Positions 1 to 9,313 of a stretch of DNA of 35,711 nt are shown here, in pieces. A program made the position numbers and the translations under genes. The stretch is from contig CANJXE010000007.1 of NCBI GenBank assembly GCA_947478745.1, positions 1 to 35,711 of the forward strand. The letters are read 5' to 3'. Origin of the DNA: Actinomycetota bacterium. GTDB taxonomy: Bacteria > Actinomycetota > Thermoleophilia > Gaiellales > F1-60-MAGs149. Position 1 is the stretch's first letter. Each line of letters opens with the position of its first letter. The notes below the pieces were generated by a model. The model was given only the letters and a program-made list of their open reading frames with translations, had not been told where the DNA came from and did not search any database.

Positions 1-48
1 ACACGAAGGCGACAGCGGGGTCTCGGACAAAATGGGCCCGGGCCCATC

Positions 49-420
49 GTGTCCGGGATGCGTAGAGTTCTGCGTGTGAAGGCGAAGGACCAGATCGGCA
101 TCGACGACTTCGCCGCCGTCGACATGCGCGTCGGTGCCGTGGTCGAGGTGCGCGCCTTTCCCGAAGCGCGCAAGCCCGCCTGGCAGATCCGGGTGGACTT
201 CGGCGCCGAGGTCGGGCTGCTCTGGACCAGCGCGCAGGTGACCATCTACTCCGCCGAAGAGCTCGTGGGACGGCGCGTCGTCGGGGCGGTCAACCTCGGG
301 ACGCGGCGGATCGCGGGCTTCGAGAGCGCGTTCCTGCTGCTGGGCGCCGTGCAGGCGGATGGCAGCGTGGTGCTGCTCGACGTCGATCAGCGCGCCACGC
401 TCGGCTCCTCGATCGCCTGA
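49..420 (+). CDS. tRNA-binding-domain (CsaA-like) protein
   Basis: ORF 123 aa; 'IDDFAAVDMRVGAVVEVRAFPEARKPAWQIRVDFG...VNLGTRRIAGFESAFLLLGA' resembles CsaA/EMAP-type tRNA-binding OB fold. Start could be GTG 49 or ATG 58. Confidence 0.85.
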   Translation: MSGMRRVLRVKAKDQIGIDDFAAVDMRVGAVVEVRAFPEARKPAWQIRVDFGAEVGLLWTSAQVTIYSAEELVGRRVVGAVNLGTRRIAGFESAFLLLGAVQADGSVVLLDVDQRATLGSSIA

Positions 421-432
421 TACCTTCAGCGC

Positions 433-840
433 ATGGACAGCTGCACGGTCTACTCCGCTGACGACGTTGCCGAGGTGCAGCAGCGGATCGCGGAGGACCT
501 CGCCGCCTGGCACGTGCTGACGCGGGAGACCGAAGCCCCCGCGCTCATGGACGTCGAGAGCGCCTACTGCCGCGGGCTCGCGCTCCACCTCGAGCTCGCG
601 TTCGTGGGGCGCGCCCGCTCGCAGGAGGGCGCAGACGGCAACGCGCTCAACGAGCTTCGCATGATCGCCCGCTCGCTGCTCGAAGGGGATGGGCTGCTGC
701 TGGAGGACGCGACGGTGGCGTACTCGTCCGAGCGAGCGGTGCTGGGCATCGCCGTCGGCGATCCGATCGTGCTCGACCCGGACGGCATCGAACGCCTGAC
801 CGGTGCCGTGCTCAACGAGATCCGGGCGAGATTCGTCTAG
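433..840 (+). CDS. hypothetical protein, 135 aa
   Basis: Complete ORF with a -10-like TACCTT 6 nt before the ATG; no family recognised. Confidence 0.7.
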   Translation: MDSCTVYSADDVAEVQQRIAEDLAAWHVLTRETEAPALMDVESAYCRGLALHLELAFVGRARSQEGADGNALNELRMIARSLLEGDGLLLEDATVAYSSERAVLGIAVGDPIVLDPDGIERLTGAVLNEIRARFV

Positions 841-1427
841 CGATTGAGCAGATAGACCGCGCCCGCGGCCAGCAGATTCGCGGCGCGCTCGGTGACGGCG
901 CCGCGTGGGCTCCCACCCTCGTCGAGCAGGATCCGCCGCTCGACGGTGAAGCCCTCGGCGTGTGCGAGCGCCTCGAAGTCCTTGATCGAGCAGAGCCGGA
1001 TGTTCGGCGTCTCGTACCAGGCGTACGGCAGCAGCGGCGAGACGGGCATGCGGCCGCTGGCGGCGAGCTGCGTGCGCAGGCGCCAGTGGGCGAAGTTGGG
1101 GAACGACACGATGCTCTTGCGCGCCACGCGATGCATCTCGCGGAGCACGAGGGCGGGATGGTGGACCGCCTGCAGCGTCAGCGACATGATCACGATGTCG
1201 AATGAGTCGTCCTCGAGATCGTCGAGGCCCTTGTCGATGTCGTCCTGCAGCACGGGGACGCCGCGCTGCAGGCACGCGATCACGCCGTCGTCGGAGATCT
1301 CCACGCCCAGCCCATCGGCACCGCGATGGATCAGCTCCTCGAGCAGGGAACCATCGCCGCAGCCGAGGTCGAGCACGTGCGCGCCGGCCGGCACGAGCGA
1401 GGCGATGACGTCGAGATCGCCGCGCAT
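837..1427 (-). CDS. metW: methionine biosynthesis protein MetW (SAM-dependent methyltransferase fold)
   Basis: 'VLDLGCGDGSLLEELIHRGADGLGVEISDDGV' motif I plus MetW-like context; overlaps the metX stop by 1 nt. Confidence 0.92.
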   Translation of the reverse strand: MRGDLDVIASLVPAGAHVLDLGCGDGSLLEELIHRGADGLGVEISDDGVIACLQRGVPVLQDDIDKGLDDLEDDSFDIVIMSLTLQAVHHPALVLREMHRVARKSIVSFPNFAHWRLRTQLAASGRMPVSPLLPYAWYETPNIRLCSIKDFEALAHAEGFTVERRILLDEGGSPRGAVTERAANLLAAGAVYLLNR

Positions 1428-2581
1428 CAGGAGACCTCCTCCAGCGCGCGGTCGAGGTACGCCGCCACGGTGCGGTGATACTCAGGCACCTCGAGCAGGA
1501 ACGAGTCGTGCCCGTGGGGGGACGGGATGTCGCGGAACGAGACCTGAACGCGATGGGCGGTCAGCGTGCGCACGATTCCACGCGAGTGCGAGGTGTCGAA
1601 GCGCCAGTCGGTATCGAACGACAGCACGAGGAAGCGGGTCTTCGTCGCCGCCAGACGCTCGCGCACGAGCTCGAGATCGCTGAACGGATCGAAGTAGTCC
1701 ATCACGCGCGTCAGGTACAGGTAGGAGTTCGCGTCGAAGCGGTCGAGGAACGCCTTGCCCTGATGCTGGAGGTAGGACTCGACCTGGAAGTCCACGCCGA
1801 GGTCGAAGCGCGGCTCCTCGCGGTCCTGGATGCGGCGGCCGAACTTCTGGCGCATCGACTCCTCGGAGAGGTAGGTGATGTGCGCCATCATGCGCGCCAC
1901 GGAGAGGCCGTGATCGGGCCCCTTGCCGGTCGCGTAGTAGTCGCCGTCGGCGAAATCGGGATCGTTCATGATCGCCGCGCGCGCCACGGCGCTGAAGGCG
2001 ATGTTCTGCGCAGACAGGCGCGAGGTGGCGCAGATGACCAGGCCGTTGTCGAGCTCGTCGGGGTGGTCGAGCGCCCACTGCAGCACCTGCATGCCGCCGA
2101 GCGATCCGCCGATCGCGGCGAGCACGTGGTGGATGCCGAGGTGCGCCAGCAGCTTGCGCTGCACCCGCACGAGGTCGGAGACCGTGAACAGCGGGAAGCG
2201 CAGGCCGTATGGCTGGCCGGTCGTCGGATCGATCGACGAGGGACCGGTCGTGCCCTGACAGCCGCCGAGCAGGTTGGACGAGACGACGAAGAGCCGGTCG
2301 GTGTCGACGGGCTTGCCCGGGCCGATCAGCGTGTCCCACCAGCCGGGCCGCTCCGGATCGCCGTGGTGGCCGGCGGCGTTGGCATCGCCCGTCAGGGCGT
2401 GGCAGACCACGACGACGTTGCGGTCGCCCGCGGTGCGCTCGCCGTACGTCTCGTAGGCCACCTCGACGGGCGCGAGGGTCTCGCCCGAGTCGAGCACGAG
2501 CGGGTCGTCCTGCGTGAACAGGACGACCCGCTGCGTCTCGACCAATCCGAGGGAGCGCCGCGTGTGATCGGTCGCTCCCAT
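1427..2581 (-). CDS. metX: homoserine O-acyltransferase (MetX family)
   Basis: 'CHALTGDANAAG', 'NLLGGCQGTTGPSS', 'IGGSLGGMQVLQWA', 'HGHDSFLLE' are MetX alpha/beta-hydrolase motifs. Acetyl versus succinyl donor not determined. Confidence 0.95.
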   Translation of the reverse strand: MGATDHTRRSLGLVETQRVVLFTQDDPLVLDSGETLAPVEVAYETYGERTAGDRNVVVVCHALTGDANAAGHHGDPERPGWWDTLIGPGKPVDTDRLFVVSSNLLGGCQGTTGPSSIDPTTGQPYGLRFPLFTVSDLVRVQRKLLAHLGIHHVLAAIGGSLGGMQVLQWALDHPDELDNGLVICATSRLSAQNIAFSAVARAAIMNDPDFADGDYYATGKGPDHGLSVARMMAHITYLSEESMRQKFGRRIQDREEPRFDLGVDFQVESYLQHQGKAFLDRFDANSYLYLTRVMDYFDPFSDLELVRERLAATKTRFLVLSFDTDWRFDTSHSRGIVRTLTAHRVQVSFRDIPSPHGHDSFLLEVPEYHRTVAAYLDRALEEVS

Positions 2582-2586
2582 CAGGT

Positions 2587-3876
2587 CTACTTGCTCTGCG
2601 CCAGGGCCTGATCGATATCCGCGATCAGGTCGTCGACGTTCTCGATGCCGACCGACAGGCGGACCATGTCCGGCTTGACGCCGGCCTTGGCCAGCTCCTC
2701 GTCGTTCAGCTGGGAGTGCGTCGTGGACGCGTTGTGGATCGCCAGCGAGCGGGCGTCACCGATGTTCGCGAGGTGCGTGAACAGCTCGAGGCTCTCGATG
2801 AACTTCCGACCACCATCGCGACCGCTCTTGACGCCGAACGACACGATGCCGCCGAAGCCCTTGCCGGTGTTGAGGATGCGCTTGGCGACCTCGTGGTAAT
2901 CGTCACCCTCGAGGCCGGGGTAGTAGACCCAGCTGACGTCGGGGTGCGACTCGAGGTGCTTGGCGATGGTCAGCGCGTTCTGGCTCTGGCGCTCGACGCG
3001 CAGGGCCAGCGTCTCCAGGCCCTGCAGGATCAGGAACGCGTTGAACGGCGACAGCGCGGCGCCCGTGTTGCGCAGCATCACGGTGCGGACGCGTGCGATG
3101 TACGCGGCCGGCCCCATGGCGTCGGACCAGACCACGCCGTGGTACGACGGGTCGGGCTTCGTCAGGCCGGGGAAGCGGTCGGCGTGCGCCGTCCAGTCGA
3201 ACTTGCCGGAGTCGACGATGACGCCGGCGATGGTCGTCCCGTGCCCGCCCATGTACTTCGTGGCGGAGTGGACGGCGATGTCGGCACCGTGCTCGAAGAT
3301 CTGGGTGAGGATCGGCGTGCCGATCGTGTTGTCCACGATCAGCGGCAGGCCGGCTGCGTGGGCGGCGTCGGCCCAAGCCTTGATGTCGACCACGTTGAGG
3401 CGCGGGTTGCCGATCGTCTCGGCGAACACGAGCTTCGTGTTCTCGTCGACGAGCTCGGCGACCTTCTCCGGCTGGTCGGGGTCGACGAAGCGGACCTCGA
3501 TGCCGTACTGCGGCAGCGTGTGGGCGAAGAGGTTGTACGTGCCGCCGTACAGCGTGGAGACGCTGATGATGTTGTCGCCGGCCTTGGCGATGTTCATCAC
3601 CGAGTAGGTGACGGCGGCCTGGCCCGACGCGGTCGCGCAGGCGGCGATGCCGCCCTCGAGGGCCGCGACGCGCTGCTCCATGACGTCCCAGGTGGGATTC
3701 ATGATGCGCGTGTAGATGTTGCCCGGCACGGCCAGCGCGAACAGGTCGGCGGCGTGCTGGGCGTCGTTGAACTCGTAGCTCGTCGTCTGGTAGATCGGCA
3801 CCGCGACGGCCTTCGTCGTCGGGTCCGGGCTCTGACCTGCGTGCAGTACCAGGGTTTCCGGCTTGAGATTGGACAT
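2587..3876 (-). CDS. metY: O-acetylhomoserine aminocarboxypropyltransferase / cysteine synthase (PLP-dependent)
   Basis: '[22 protein letters not shown]', '[21 protein letters not shown]' (PLP lysine region), '[20 protein letters not shown]'; SD AGGAG upstream. Confidence 0.95.
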   Translation of the reverse strand: MSNLKPETLVLHAGQSPDPTTKAVAVPIYQTTSYEFNDAQHAADLFALAVPGNIYTRIMNPTWDVMEQRVAALEGGIAACATASGQAAVTYSVMNIAKAGDNIISVSTLYGGTYNLFAHTLPQYGIEVRFVDPDQPEKVAELVDENTKLVFAETIGNPRLNVVDIKAWADAAHAAGLPLIVDNTIGTPILTQIFEHGADIAVHSATKYMGGHGTTIAGVIVDSGKFDWTAHADRFPGLTKPDPSYHGVVWSDAMGPAAYIARVRTVMLRNTGAALSPFNAFLILQGLETLALRVERQSQNALTIAKHLESHPDVSWVYYPGLEGDDYHEVAKRILNTGKGFGGIVSFGVKSGRDGGRKFIESLELFTHLANIGDARSLAIHNASTTHSQLNDEELAKAGVKPDMVRLSVGIENVDDLIADIDQALAQSK

Positions 3877-3979
3877 CGTCTGCTCCTATTTGCCTGTCGG
3901 CGTCGCGTCCCGGTGAGGGGGGTCCGGGCCTTCGGGGGCGGACCGGCGGCGCCGAGGTTACGTCCTCGACGACGGCTTG

Positions 3980-4098
3980 CCATCTTCCGCTCACCCGTCC
4001 GGGACATGGCCGGGTTCGCGCTGGATGAAGCACCTGACGGGCGGTTGCCCCGGTTGCTGTCGCGTCATAAGGCCAGATCCCTCGGCGACTCGTGATGG
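3980..4098 (-). ncRNA. SAM-I riboswitch (S-box leader) upstream of metY
   Basis: Minus-strand leader reads CCATCACGAGTCGCCGAGGGATCTGGCCTTATGACGCGACAGCAACC...AGGTGCTTCATCCAGC...GCGGAAGATGG: P1 CCATC/GATGG, P2 GTCGC/GCGAC, S-box core GAGGGA.CTGGCC..ATGA, GCAACC/AGGTGC P3, and GGAAGATG 3' strand. Confidence 0.9.
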
Positions 4099-4110
4099 GT
4101 TGCGTGCAGC

Positions 4111-4138
4111 AGATTAGCATCGGCGTGCCGCGAGTCAA
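4111..4138 (-). promoter_or_regulatory. putative promoter of the metYXW operon
   Basis: Minus strand TTGACT (4138-4133) - N16 - TAATCT (4116-4111); predicted start about 4104, just before riboswitch P1. Confidence 0.6.
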
Positions 4139-4292
4139 GCGACCCGTGCCTCGCAAACGCGTCTTCGGCGCCCGTGAGCGCATCGCCGACGGCCGCGCGC
4201 ACATGGCTGCGCGAAGACGTGTGGTGACGTACCATCCAACGAGTGCGCCCCGTTCGGGCGCAACTCACGACTCATTTCACGAGGTGAAGGGC

Positions 4293-5177
4293 ATGTCCGA
4301 GCAGGGCACCATGCGCGTCAAGAGCGGTCTGGCCGAGATGCTGAAGGGTGGCGTCATCATGGACGTCGTCGATGCCGAACAGGCCAAGATCGCGGAAGAC
4401 GCCGGCGCCTGCGCCGTCATGGCCCTGGAGCGCGTGCCCGCGGACATCCGCGCCGACGGCGGCGTCGCCCGCATGTCGGATCCCGAGATGATCATCGGCA
4501 TCCAGGAGGCCGTCTCGATCCCGGTCATGGCGAAGGTCCGCATCGGACACTTCGTCGAGGCCCAGGTCATCGAGAGCCTCGAGGTCGACTACATCGACGA
4601 GTCCGAGGTGCTGACGCCCGCGGACGAGGCGCACCACATCGACAAGTGGAAGTTCACGATTCCGTTCGTCTGCGGCGCGACGAACCTCGGCGAGGCGCTC
4701 CGTCGCATCGGCGAGGGTGCGGCGATGATCCGCTCGAAGGGCGAGGCCGGCACCGGCGACGTCGTCGAGGCAGTCCGCCACATCCGCGCCATCAACGGCG
4801 AGATCCGGCACCTGGCAGCCATGGACCCCGACGAGCTCTTCGCCCGTGCGAAGGAGCTGCAGGCTCCGCTGCCGTTGGTGCAAGAGACCGCGCGTCTCGG
4901 CCGTCTGCCCGTGGTGCTGTTCACCGCCGGCGGCGTCGCAACGCCCGCTGACGCGGCGCTGATGATGCAGCTCGGCTCCGACGGCGTGTTCGTCGGCTCC
5001 GGCATCTTCAAGAGCGGCGACCCTGCCAAGCGCGCCCGTGCCGTCGTCGAGGCCGTCACGCACTTCCGCGACGCCAAGAAGATCGCGGAGGTCTCCAAGG
5101 GCCTTGGCGAGGCGATGGTCGGTCGCAGCGCGAAGTCGATCCCCGAGGCAGAGCTGCTCGCCGGACGTGGCTGGTAG
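4293..5177 (+). CDS. pdxS: pyridoxal 5'-phosphate synthase lyase subunit PdxS
   Basis: '[53 protein letters not shown]' is highly characteristic of PdxS; SD gaggtgaagg before ATG 4293. Confidence 0.97.
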   Translation: MSEQGTMRVKSGLAEMLKGGVIMDVVDAEQAKIAEDAGACAVMALERVPADIRADGGVARMSDPEMIIGIQEAVSIPVMAKVRIGHFVEAQVIESLEVDYIDESEVLTPADEAHHIDKWKFTIPFVCGATNLGEALRRIGEGAAMIRSKGEAGTGDVVEAVRHIRAINGEIRHLAAMDPDELFARAKELQAPLPLVQETARLGRLPVVLFTAGGVATPADAALMMQLGSDGVFVGSGIFKSGDPAKRARAVVEAVTHFRDAKKIAEVSKGLGEAMVGRSAKSIPEAELLAGRGW

Positions 5178-5766
5178 CACCCCGCGCGTCGGCGTTCTCG
5201 CGCTGCAGGGTGCATTTCGAGAGCACGTCGCCTCGCTCGAGCGCCTCGGGGCGGAGGCGTTCGAGGTGCGCACCCCCGCGGAGCTCGAGGGCGTTGACGG
5301 CATCGTGCTGCCCGGTGGCGAGTCCACCACGATGGATCTCCTGCTCGGCTCCTCCGGCCTGCGCGAGCCGCTGGCCCAGGCGATTGCGGCCGGCATCCCG
5401 GTGTTCGGCACCTGTGCCGGGCTGATCCTGCTCGCCCGGGACATCGAGGACGGCATCGAGGGACAGCGCAGCTTCGCGGCGCTCGACGTGACGGCGCTGC
5501 GCAACGGCTACGGGCGGCAGGTCAAGTCGTTCGAAGGCCCGGTCGAGCTCGCAGCTGGCGGCGTGCCGATGACCGGTCTCTTCATCCGCGCACCGCGCAT
5601 CACGCGCGTCGGCGACGGGGTTGAGGTGCTGGCGCGGCTGGGCGATGAGCCCGTCGCGGTGCGCAGCGGGTCTATCATGGCCGCGACGTTCCATCCGGAG
5701 CTGACCGACGACGATCGCCTGCACGGGACGTTCCTCGAAGGCATCAAGAACACGAGCGGGGGGTAG
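5167..5766 (+). CDS. pdxT: pyridoxal 5'-phosphate synthase glutaminase subunit PdxT
   Basis: '[49 protein letters not shown]', '[13 protein letters not shown]', 'FHPEL' (class-I glutaminase triad); GTG 5167 overlaps the pdxS end. Confidence 0.95.
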   Translation: MAGSTPRVGVLALQGAFREHVASLERLGAEAFEVRTPAELEGVDGIVLPGGESTTMDLLLGSSGLREPLAQAIAAGIPVFGTCAGLILLARDIEDGIEGQRSFAALDVTALRNGYGRQVKSFEGPVELAAGGVPMTGLFIRAPRITRVGDGVEVLARLGDEPVAVRSGSIMAATFHPELTDDDRLHGTFLEGIKNTSGG

Positions 5767-5768
5767 CC

Positions 5769-6509
5769 ATGTCCGGTCATTCCAAGTGGTCCACCATCAA
5801 GCACAAGAAGGCCGCGACCGACAAGAAGCGCGCCGTCATGTTCTCCAAGCTGTCGCGCGCCATCATGGTCGCCGCCAAGGAGGGCGGGGGTGACCCCGAC
5901 GGCAATGCGGCTCTCGCGAACGCGATCGCCAAGGCCAAGTCGTACTCCCTGCCGAAGGACAACATCGAGCGCGCGGTCGCCAAGGGCGCCGGCGGTGGTG
6001 AGGGCGAGAACTACGAGACGGTCACGTACGAGGGCTTCGGCCCCGGTGGCGCGGCGTTCGTGGTCGAGGCGCTGACCGACAATCGCAATCGCACCGCGGC
6101 CAACGTCCGCAGCATCTTCACGAAGGCCGGCTCGGCCCTCGGCAGCCCCGGTAGCGTGGCCTGGAAGTTCGATCGCAAGGGCGTGATCATCGTGGAGGGC
6201 GTGACCGACGAGGACGAGCTCGTGCTCGCCGCCGCCGACGCCGGTGCCGACGATGCCGAGGGCGAAGACGGCGTCTACCGCGTCACGTGCGAGCCGACCG
6301 CGCTGGGTTCCGTGCGCGACGCCCTCGAGGCCGCAGGCTACGAGCTGTCCAGCGCCGAGCTGGCGCTGCTGCCGAAGCAGTCCTCGGAGATCGACGACGA
6401 GGGCGCCCGCAAGGTCCTCAAGATGGTCGATGCCCTGGAGGAGGACGACGACGTGCAGGACGTGGTGTTCGACGTCGAGATCCCCGAAGCCGTGCTCGCC
6501 GAGCAGTAG
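5769..6509 (+). CDS. yebC: YebC/PmpR family protein
   Basis: 'MSGHSKWSTIKHKKAATDKKRAVMFSKLSRAIMVAAKEGGGDPDGN' signature. Confidence 0.97.
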   Translation: MSGHSKWSTIKHKKAATDKKRAVMFSKLSRAIMVAAKEGGGDPDGNAALANAIAKAKSYSLPKDNIERAVAKGAGGGEGENYETVTYEGFGPGGAAFVVEALTDNRNRTAANVRSIFTKAGSALGSPGSVAWKFDRKGVIIVEGVTDEDELVLAAADAGADDAEGEDGVYRVTCEPTALGSVRDALEAAGYELSSAELALLPKQSSEIDDEGARKVLKMVDALEEDDDVQDVVFDVEIPEAVLAEQ

Positions 6510-6516
6510 GTCCGTC

Positions 6517-7458
6517 GTGGCGACCCCGGTCATCATCGACTGCGATCCGGGGATCGACGACGCGATCGCGATCCTGCTGGCGCTGGCCAGCCCCGAGCTC
6601 GACGTCCTCGCCATCACCACCGTGGCCGGCAACGTGCCGCTGGCGAACACGACGGCCAACGGGCTGCGAGTGCTGGACCTCGCGCGTCGCGCCGACGTGC
6701 CGCTGGCGGCCGGAGCGACGCGCCCGCTCGTGCACGTGCCGGCGGGCGATTCGTCCGAGACGCACGGGGAGACGGGGCTCGACGGCTCCGGGCTGCCCGA
6801 CCCCTCGCGCGGTCCCGTCGCCGAGCACGCCATCGACCTGATCGCGCGGCTGGCACTGGCGCAACCGGGTGAGATCATGCTCGCCGCCGTCGGTCCCCTG
6901 ACCAACGTCGCGCTGCTCGCCGCGCTGCGTCCCGAGGCGTTCGCGGCCCTGCGCGGTGTGATGGTGATGGGCGGTGCTGCCAGCGGCGGCAACATGTCGC
7001 CCTACGCCGAGTTCAACGTGTGGTTCGACCCCGAGGCCGCGGAGCGCGTGCTCCAGTCGGGCCAGAACGTCACGCTCGTCGGGCTCGACGTGACGCGGCA
7101 GGCGATCCTCAACGCGACGGACATCGACGCGCTGGCCCTGCTGCCGCAGCTCGGGCCGGCGGTCGCCGGCATGCTGCGCTTCTACATGCGCAAGCACGTC
7201 CACTGGTACGGCGAGGAGATCGTCTACCAGCACGACAGCCTCGCGATCGCGCAGCTGATCGACCCGGCGATCCTGTCGTCGCGGCACTGCCACGTGCTCG
7301 TCGATACGGGTCTCGGGCCGGCGCGCGGTGCGACGTTGGTGGATCGGCTGGGAGTCTACGGCGGCACGCCCAACGCGCGATGGGCCGAGACCGTCGATGT
7401 CGAGCGCTTCCGCTCGTTGCTGCTGCAGCGGCTCGCTGCGCTTGCCGCGTCCCTCTAG
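6517..7458 (+). CDS. nucleoside hydrolase (IUNH family)
   Basis: 'VIIDCDPGIDDAIAILLALASPELDVLAITTVAGN' (DxDxxxDD metal motif); GTG start 6517 inside the longer ORF. Confidence 0.93.
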   Translation: MATPVIIDCDPGIDDAIAILLALASPELDVLAITTVAGNVPLANTTANGLRVLDLARRADVPLAAGATRPLVHVPAGDSSETHGETGLDGSGLPDPSRGPVAEHAIDLIARLALAQPGEIMLAAVGPLTNVALLAALRPEAFAALRGVMVMGGAASGGNMSPYAEFNVWFDPEAAERVLQSGQNVTLVGLDVTRQAILNATDIDALALLPQLGPAVAGMLRFYMRKHVHWYGEEIVYQHDSLAIAQLIDPAILSSRHCHVLVDTGLGPARGATLVDRLGVYGGTPNARWAETVDVERFRSLLLQRLAALAASL

Positions 7459-8156
7459 ACGTTCGGCTGCGCGTCGCCCGGTTGCCACGGGGCCGACGGG
7501 TACTCGGCCTTATCGCCGCGGTGCTCGCCGATGGTGAGCACGCGCAGATCCTGGTCGCCATCGTTGACGAACTGGTGCGGGCGCTCGGGGCCCTCGCGCT
7601 TGGCGAAGAAATCGCCGGGGCCGACGCGGAACCGCTCCTGGCCGACCATCAGGACGCCGCTGCCGCTGAGGACGAGGAAGCACTCCTCCTCGTCGTGGTG
7701 CCAGTGGAACTTGGTGGAGCGCTCGCCGGGTCGGATCAGATCGACGTTGACGCCGATGCGCCGCAGGCCGCCGTGCTCGCCGAGGCGGGTGGACAGGCCG
7801 AAGGTCTCGCCACCGGGCTCGTACTCGCTCTCGCCGGTGGGGGCCTCCTCGGCGCGGACCAGCCACGCGGGGCGGTGGTCCGCACGGGTGATCAGACGCT
7901 CGGCCGGACGACCGCCGACCTCCGAGACGGCCCAATCGCCGGCGGGGAGGGTGCGCGTCTCGATCCAGCGCGCAGCGGGGACGTCGGCGGCGACCTCGAC
8001 GCAGACCGCCTCCCACTCGCCCTCGTGATCGACCAGCAGGAACGGCGCTGCGGCACCGGTGGCGCGCAGAAGCTCGTCCTGGGCGGCGTTCACGTCGGGC
8101 CACCAATGCGGGTGCCGCTCGATGAAGGCGATGTGTCGTGGAGTGCGCTCGGCCAT
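7455..8156 (-). CDS. cupin-domain-containing protein
   Basis: 'MAERTPRHIAFIERHPHWW...', C-terminal cupin 'HWHHDEEECFLVLSGSGVLMVGQERFRVGPGDFFAKREGPERPHQF'; ATG at 8156. Confidence 0.85.
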   Translation of the reverse strand: MAERTPRHIAFIERHPHWWPDVNAAQDELLRATGAAAPFLLVDHEGEWEAVCVEVAADVPAARWIETRTLPAGDWAVSEVGGRPAERLITRADHRPAWLVRAEEAPTGESEYEPGGETFGLSTRLGEHGGLRRIGVNVDLIRPGERSTKFHWHHDEEECFLVLSGSGVLMVGQERFRVGPGDFFAKREGPERPHQFVNDGDQDLRVLTIGEHRGDKAEYPSAPWQPGDAQPNV

Positions 8157-8222
8157 ATACCGGCATCCTACGCCAGACGTTTGCGGAGCAGCGGCGACCG
8201 GAGGCGCTCCTAGACTGCGTGC

Positions 8223-8729
8223 ATGGTGATCCTCGGGGTCGACCCCGGTACGGCATCCACCGGCTTCGGCGTGGTGACGGCGGAAGGCAGTCGTCTCAGG
8301 TCGGTCGAGTACGGATGCATCCACACAGATGCGCACACGCCGCTCGAGGAGCGCCTGGCCGCGATCGCCCGCGCCATCGACGCGCTGATCGAGCAGCACG
8401 CGCCCGACGGGCTGGCCGTCGAGGGCGTGTTCGTCGGCAGCAATGCGCGCAACGCGCTCAACATCGGGCAGGCGCGCGGGGCCGTGCTGACGGCGGCCGG
8501 TCTACGGCACGTCTCGGTGGCGGAGTACACCGTGTCGGAGATCAAGACCGCCGTCTGCGGCTTCGGTCGCGCCGAGAAGTCGCAGGTGCAGCGAATGGTG
8601 GGCGCCGTGCTCGGCCTGCCGACGCCCCCGACGCCCGACCACGCCGCCGACGCCCTGGCCGCCGCGATCTGCCACGCCTCGCAGAGCCCGCTCGCCGCCT
8701 CGTTGCGCAAGGCCGGAGTGCGCACGTGA
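8223..8729 (+). CDS. ruvC: Holliday junction endodeoxyribonuclease RuvC
   Basis: 'MVILGVDPGTASTGFGVV', 'VFVGSNARNALNIGQARGAVL', 'DHAADALAAAICH'. Confidence 0.97.
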   Translation: MVILGVDPGTASTGFGVVTAEGSRLRSVEYGCIHTDAHTPLEERLAAIARAIDALIEQHAPDGLAVEGVFVGSNARNALNIGQARGAVLTAAGLRHVSVAEYTVSEIKTAVCGFGRAEKSQVQRMVGAVLGLPTPPTPDHAADALAAAICHASQSPLAASLRKAGVRT

Positions 8730-9313
8730 TCGCCCACGTCTCCGGCGTCGTCGCCACCCGTGATGGCGACAGCCTCGTGATCGACGTCAACGGCATTGGC
8801 TACGAGCTGACGGCCACGCTGACGACGCTGTCGCGCAGCGAGCCGGGGCTGACGGTCACGGTCCCGACGTACCTCCACGTGCGCGAGGACGTGATGCAGC
8901 TGTTCGGCTTTGCCAGCGACGCCGAGCGACGCATCTTCCGCCTGCTGCTCAACGTCAACGGCGTCGGCCCCAAGCTGGCGCTGGCGATCGTCTCGGCGCA
9001 CGACCCCGAGCGCATCGAGAGCGCGGTGCTGCTCGGCGACTTCGCCCTCTTGTCGAGCGTGAGCGGCGTTGGCCGCAAGACCGCCGAGCGCATCTGCCTG
9101 GACCTGAAGGACAAGATCGCCGGCGCCGGTGCCGTCGCAGATGGAGGGGCCGCGCCGATCGGCGTCGCCGATCCCCACCGCGAGGCGCGTGATGCGCTGG
9201 TGTCCCTCGGCTACTCCGTGATCGACGCCGAGGCCGCGCTGCAGGAGGCGGAGGGCTCGACCGAGGAGCGCGTCAAGGCCGGGTTGGCTGCGCTCAGCGG
9301 GGGCCGCGGATGA
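8726..9313 (+). CDS. ruvA: Holliday junction DNA helicase subunit RuvA
   Basis: GTG 8726 overlapping the ruvC stop; '[10 protein letters not shown]', '[15 protein letters not shown]', '[18 protein letters not shown]' HhH motifs. Confidence 0.96.
   Translation: MIAHVSGVVATRDGDSLVIDVNGIGYELTATLTTLSRSEPGLTVTVPTYLHVREDVMQLFGFASDAERRIFRLLLNVNGVGPKLALAIVSAHDPERIESAVLLGDFALLSSVSGVGRKTAERICLDLKDKIAGAGAVADGGAAPIGVADPHREARDALVSLGYSVIDAEAALQEAEGSTEERVKAGLAALSGGRG

Noticed and set aside
2716-4095. Plus-strand 459-aa ORF antisense to metY and covering the riboswitch
   Set aside because: His/Val/Asp/Arg-rich antisense frame with no domain.
3980-4098. SAM-IV rather than SAM-I class for the metY leader
   Set aside because: The GAGGGATCTGGCC...ATGACGC core and GGAAGATG 3' strand fit the S-box better; a covariance-model comparison would settle it.
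4092-4292. N-terminal extension of the pdxS ORF back to 4092
   Set aside because: It crosses the intergenic promoter and hairpin region; PdxS homology starts at ATG 4293 with a good SD.
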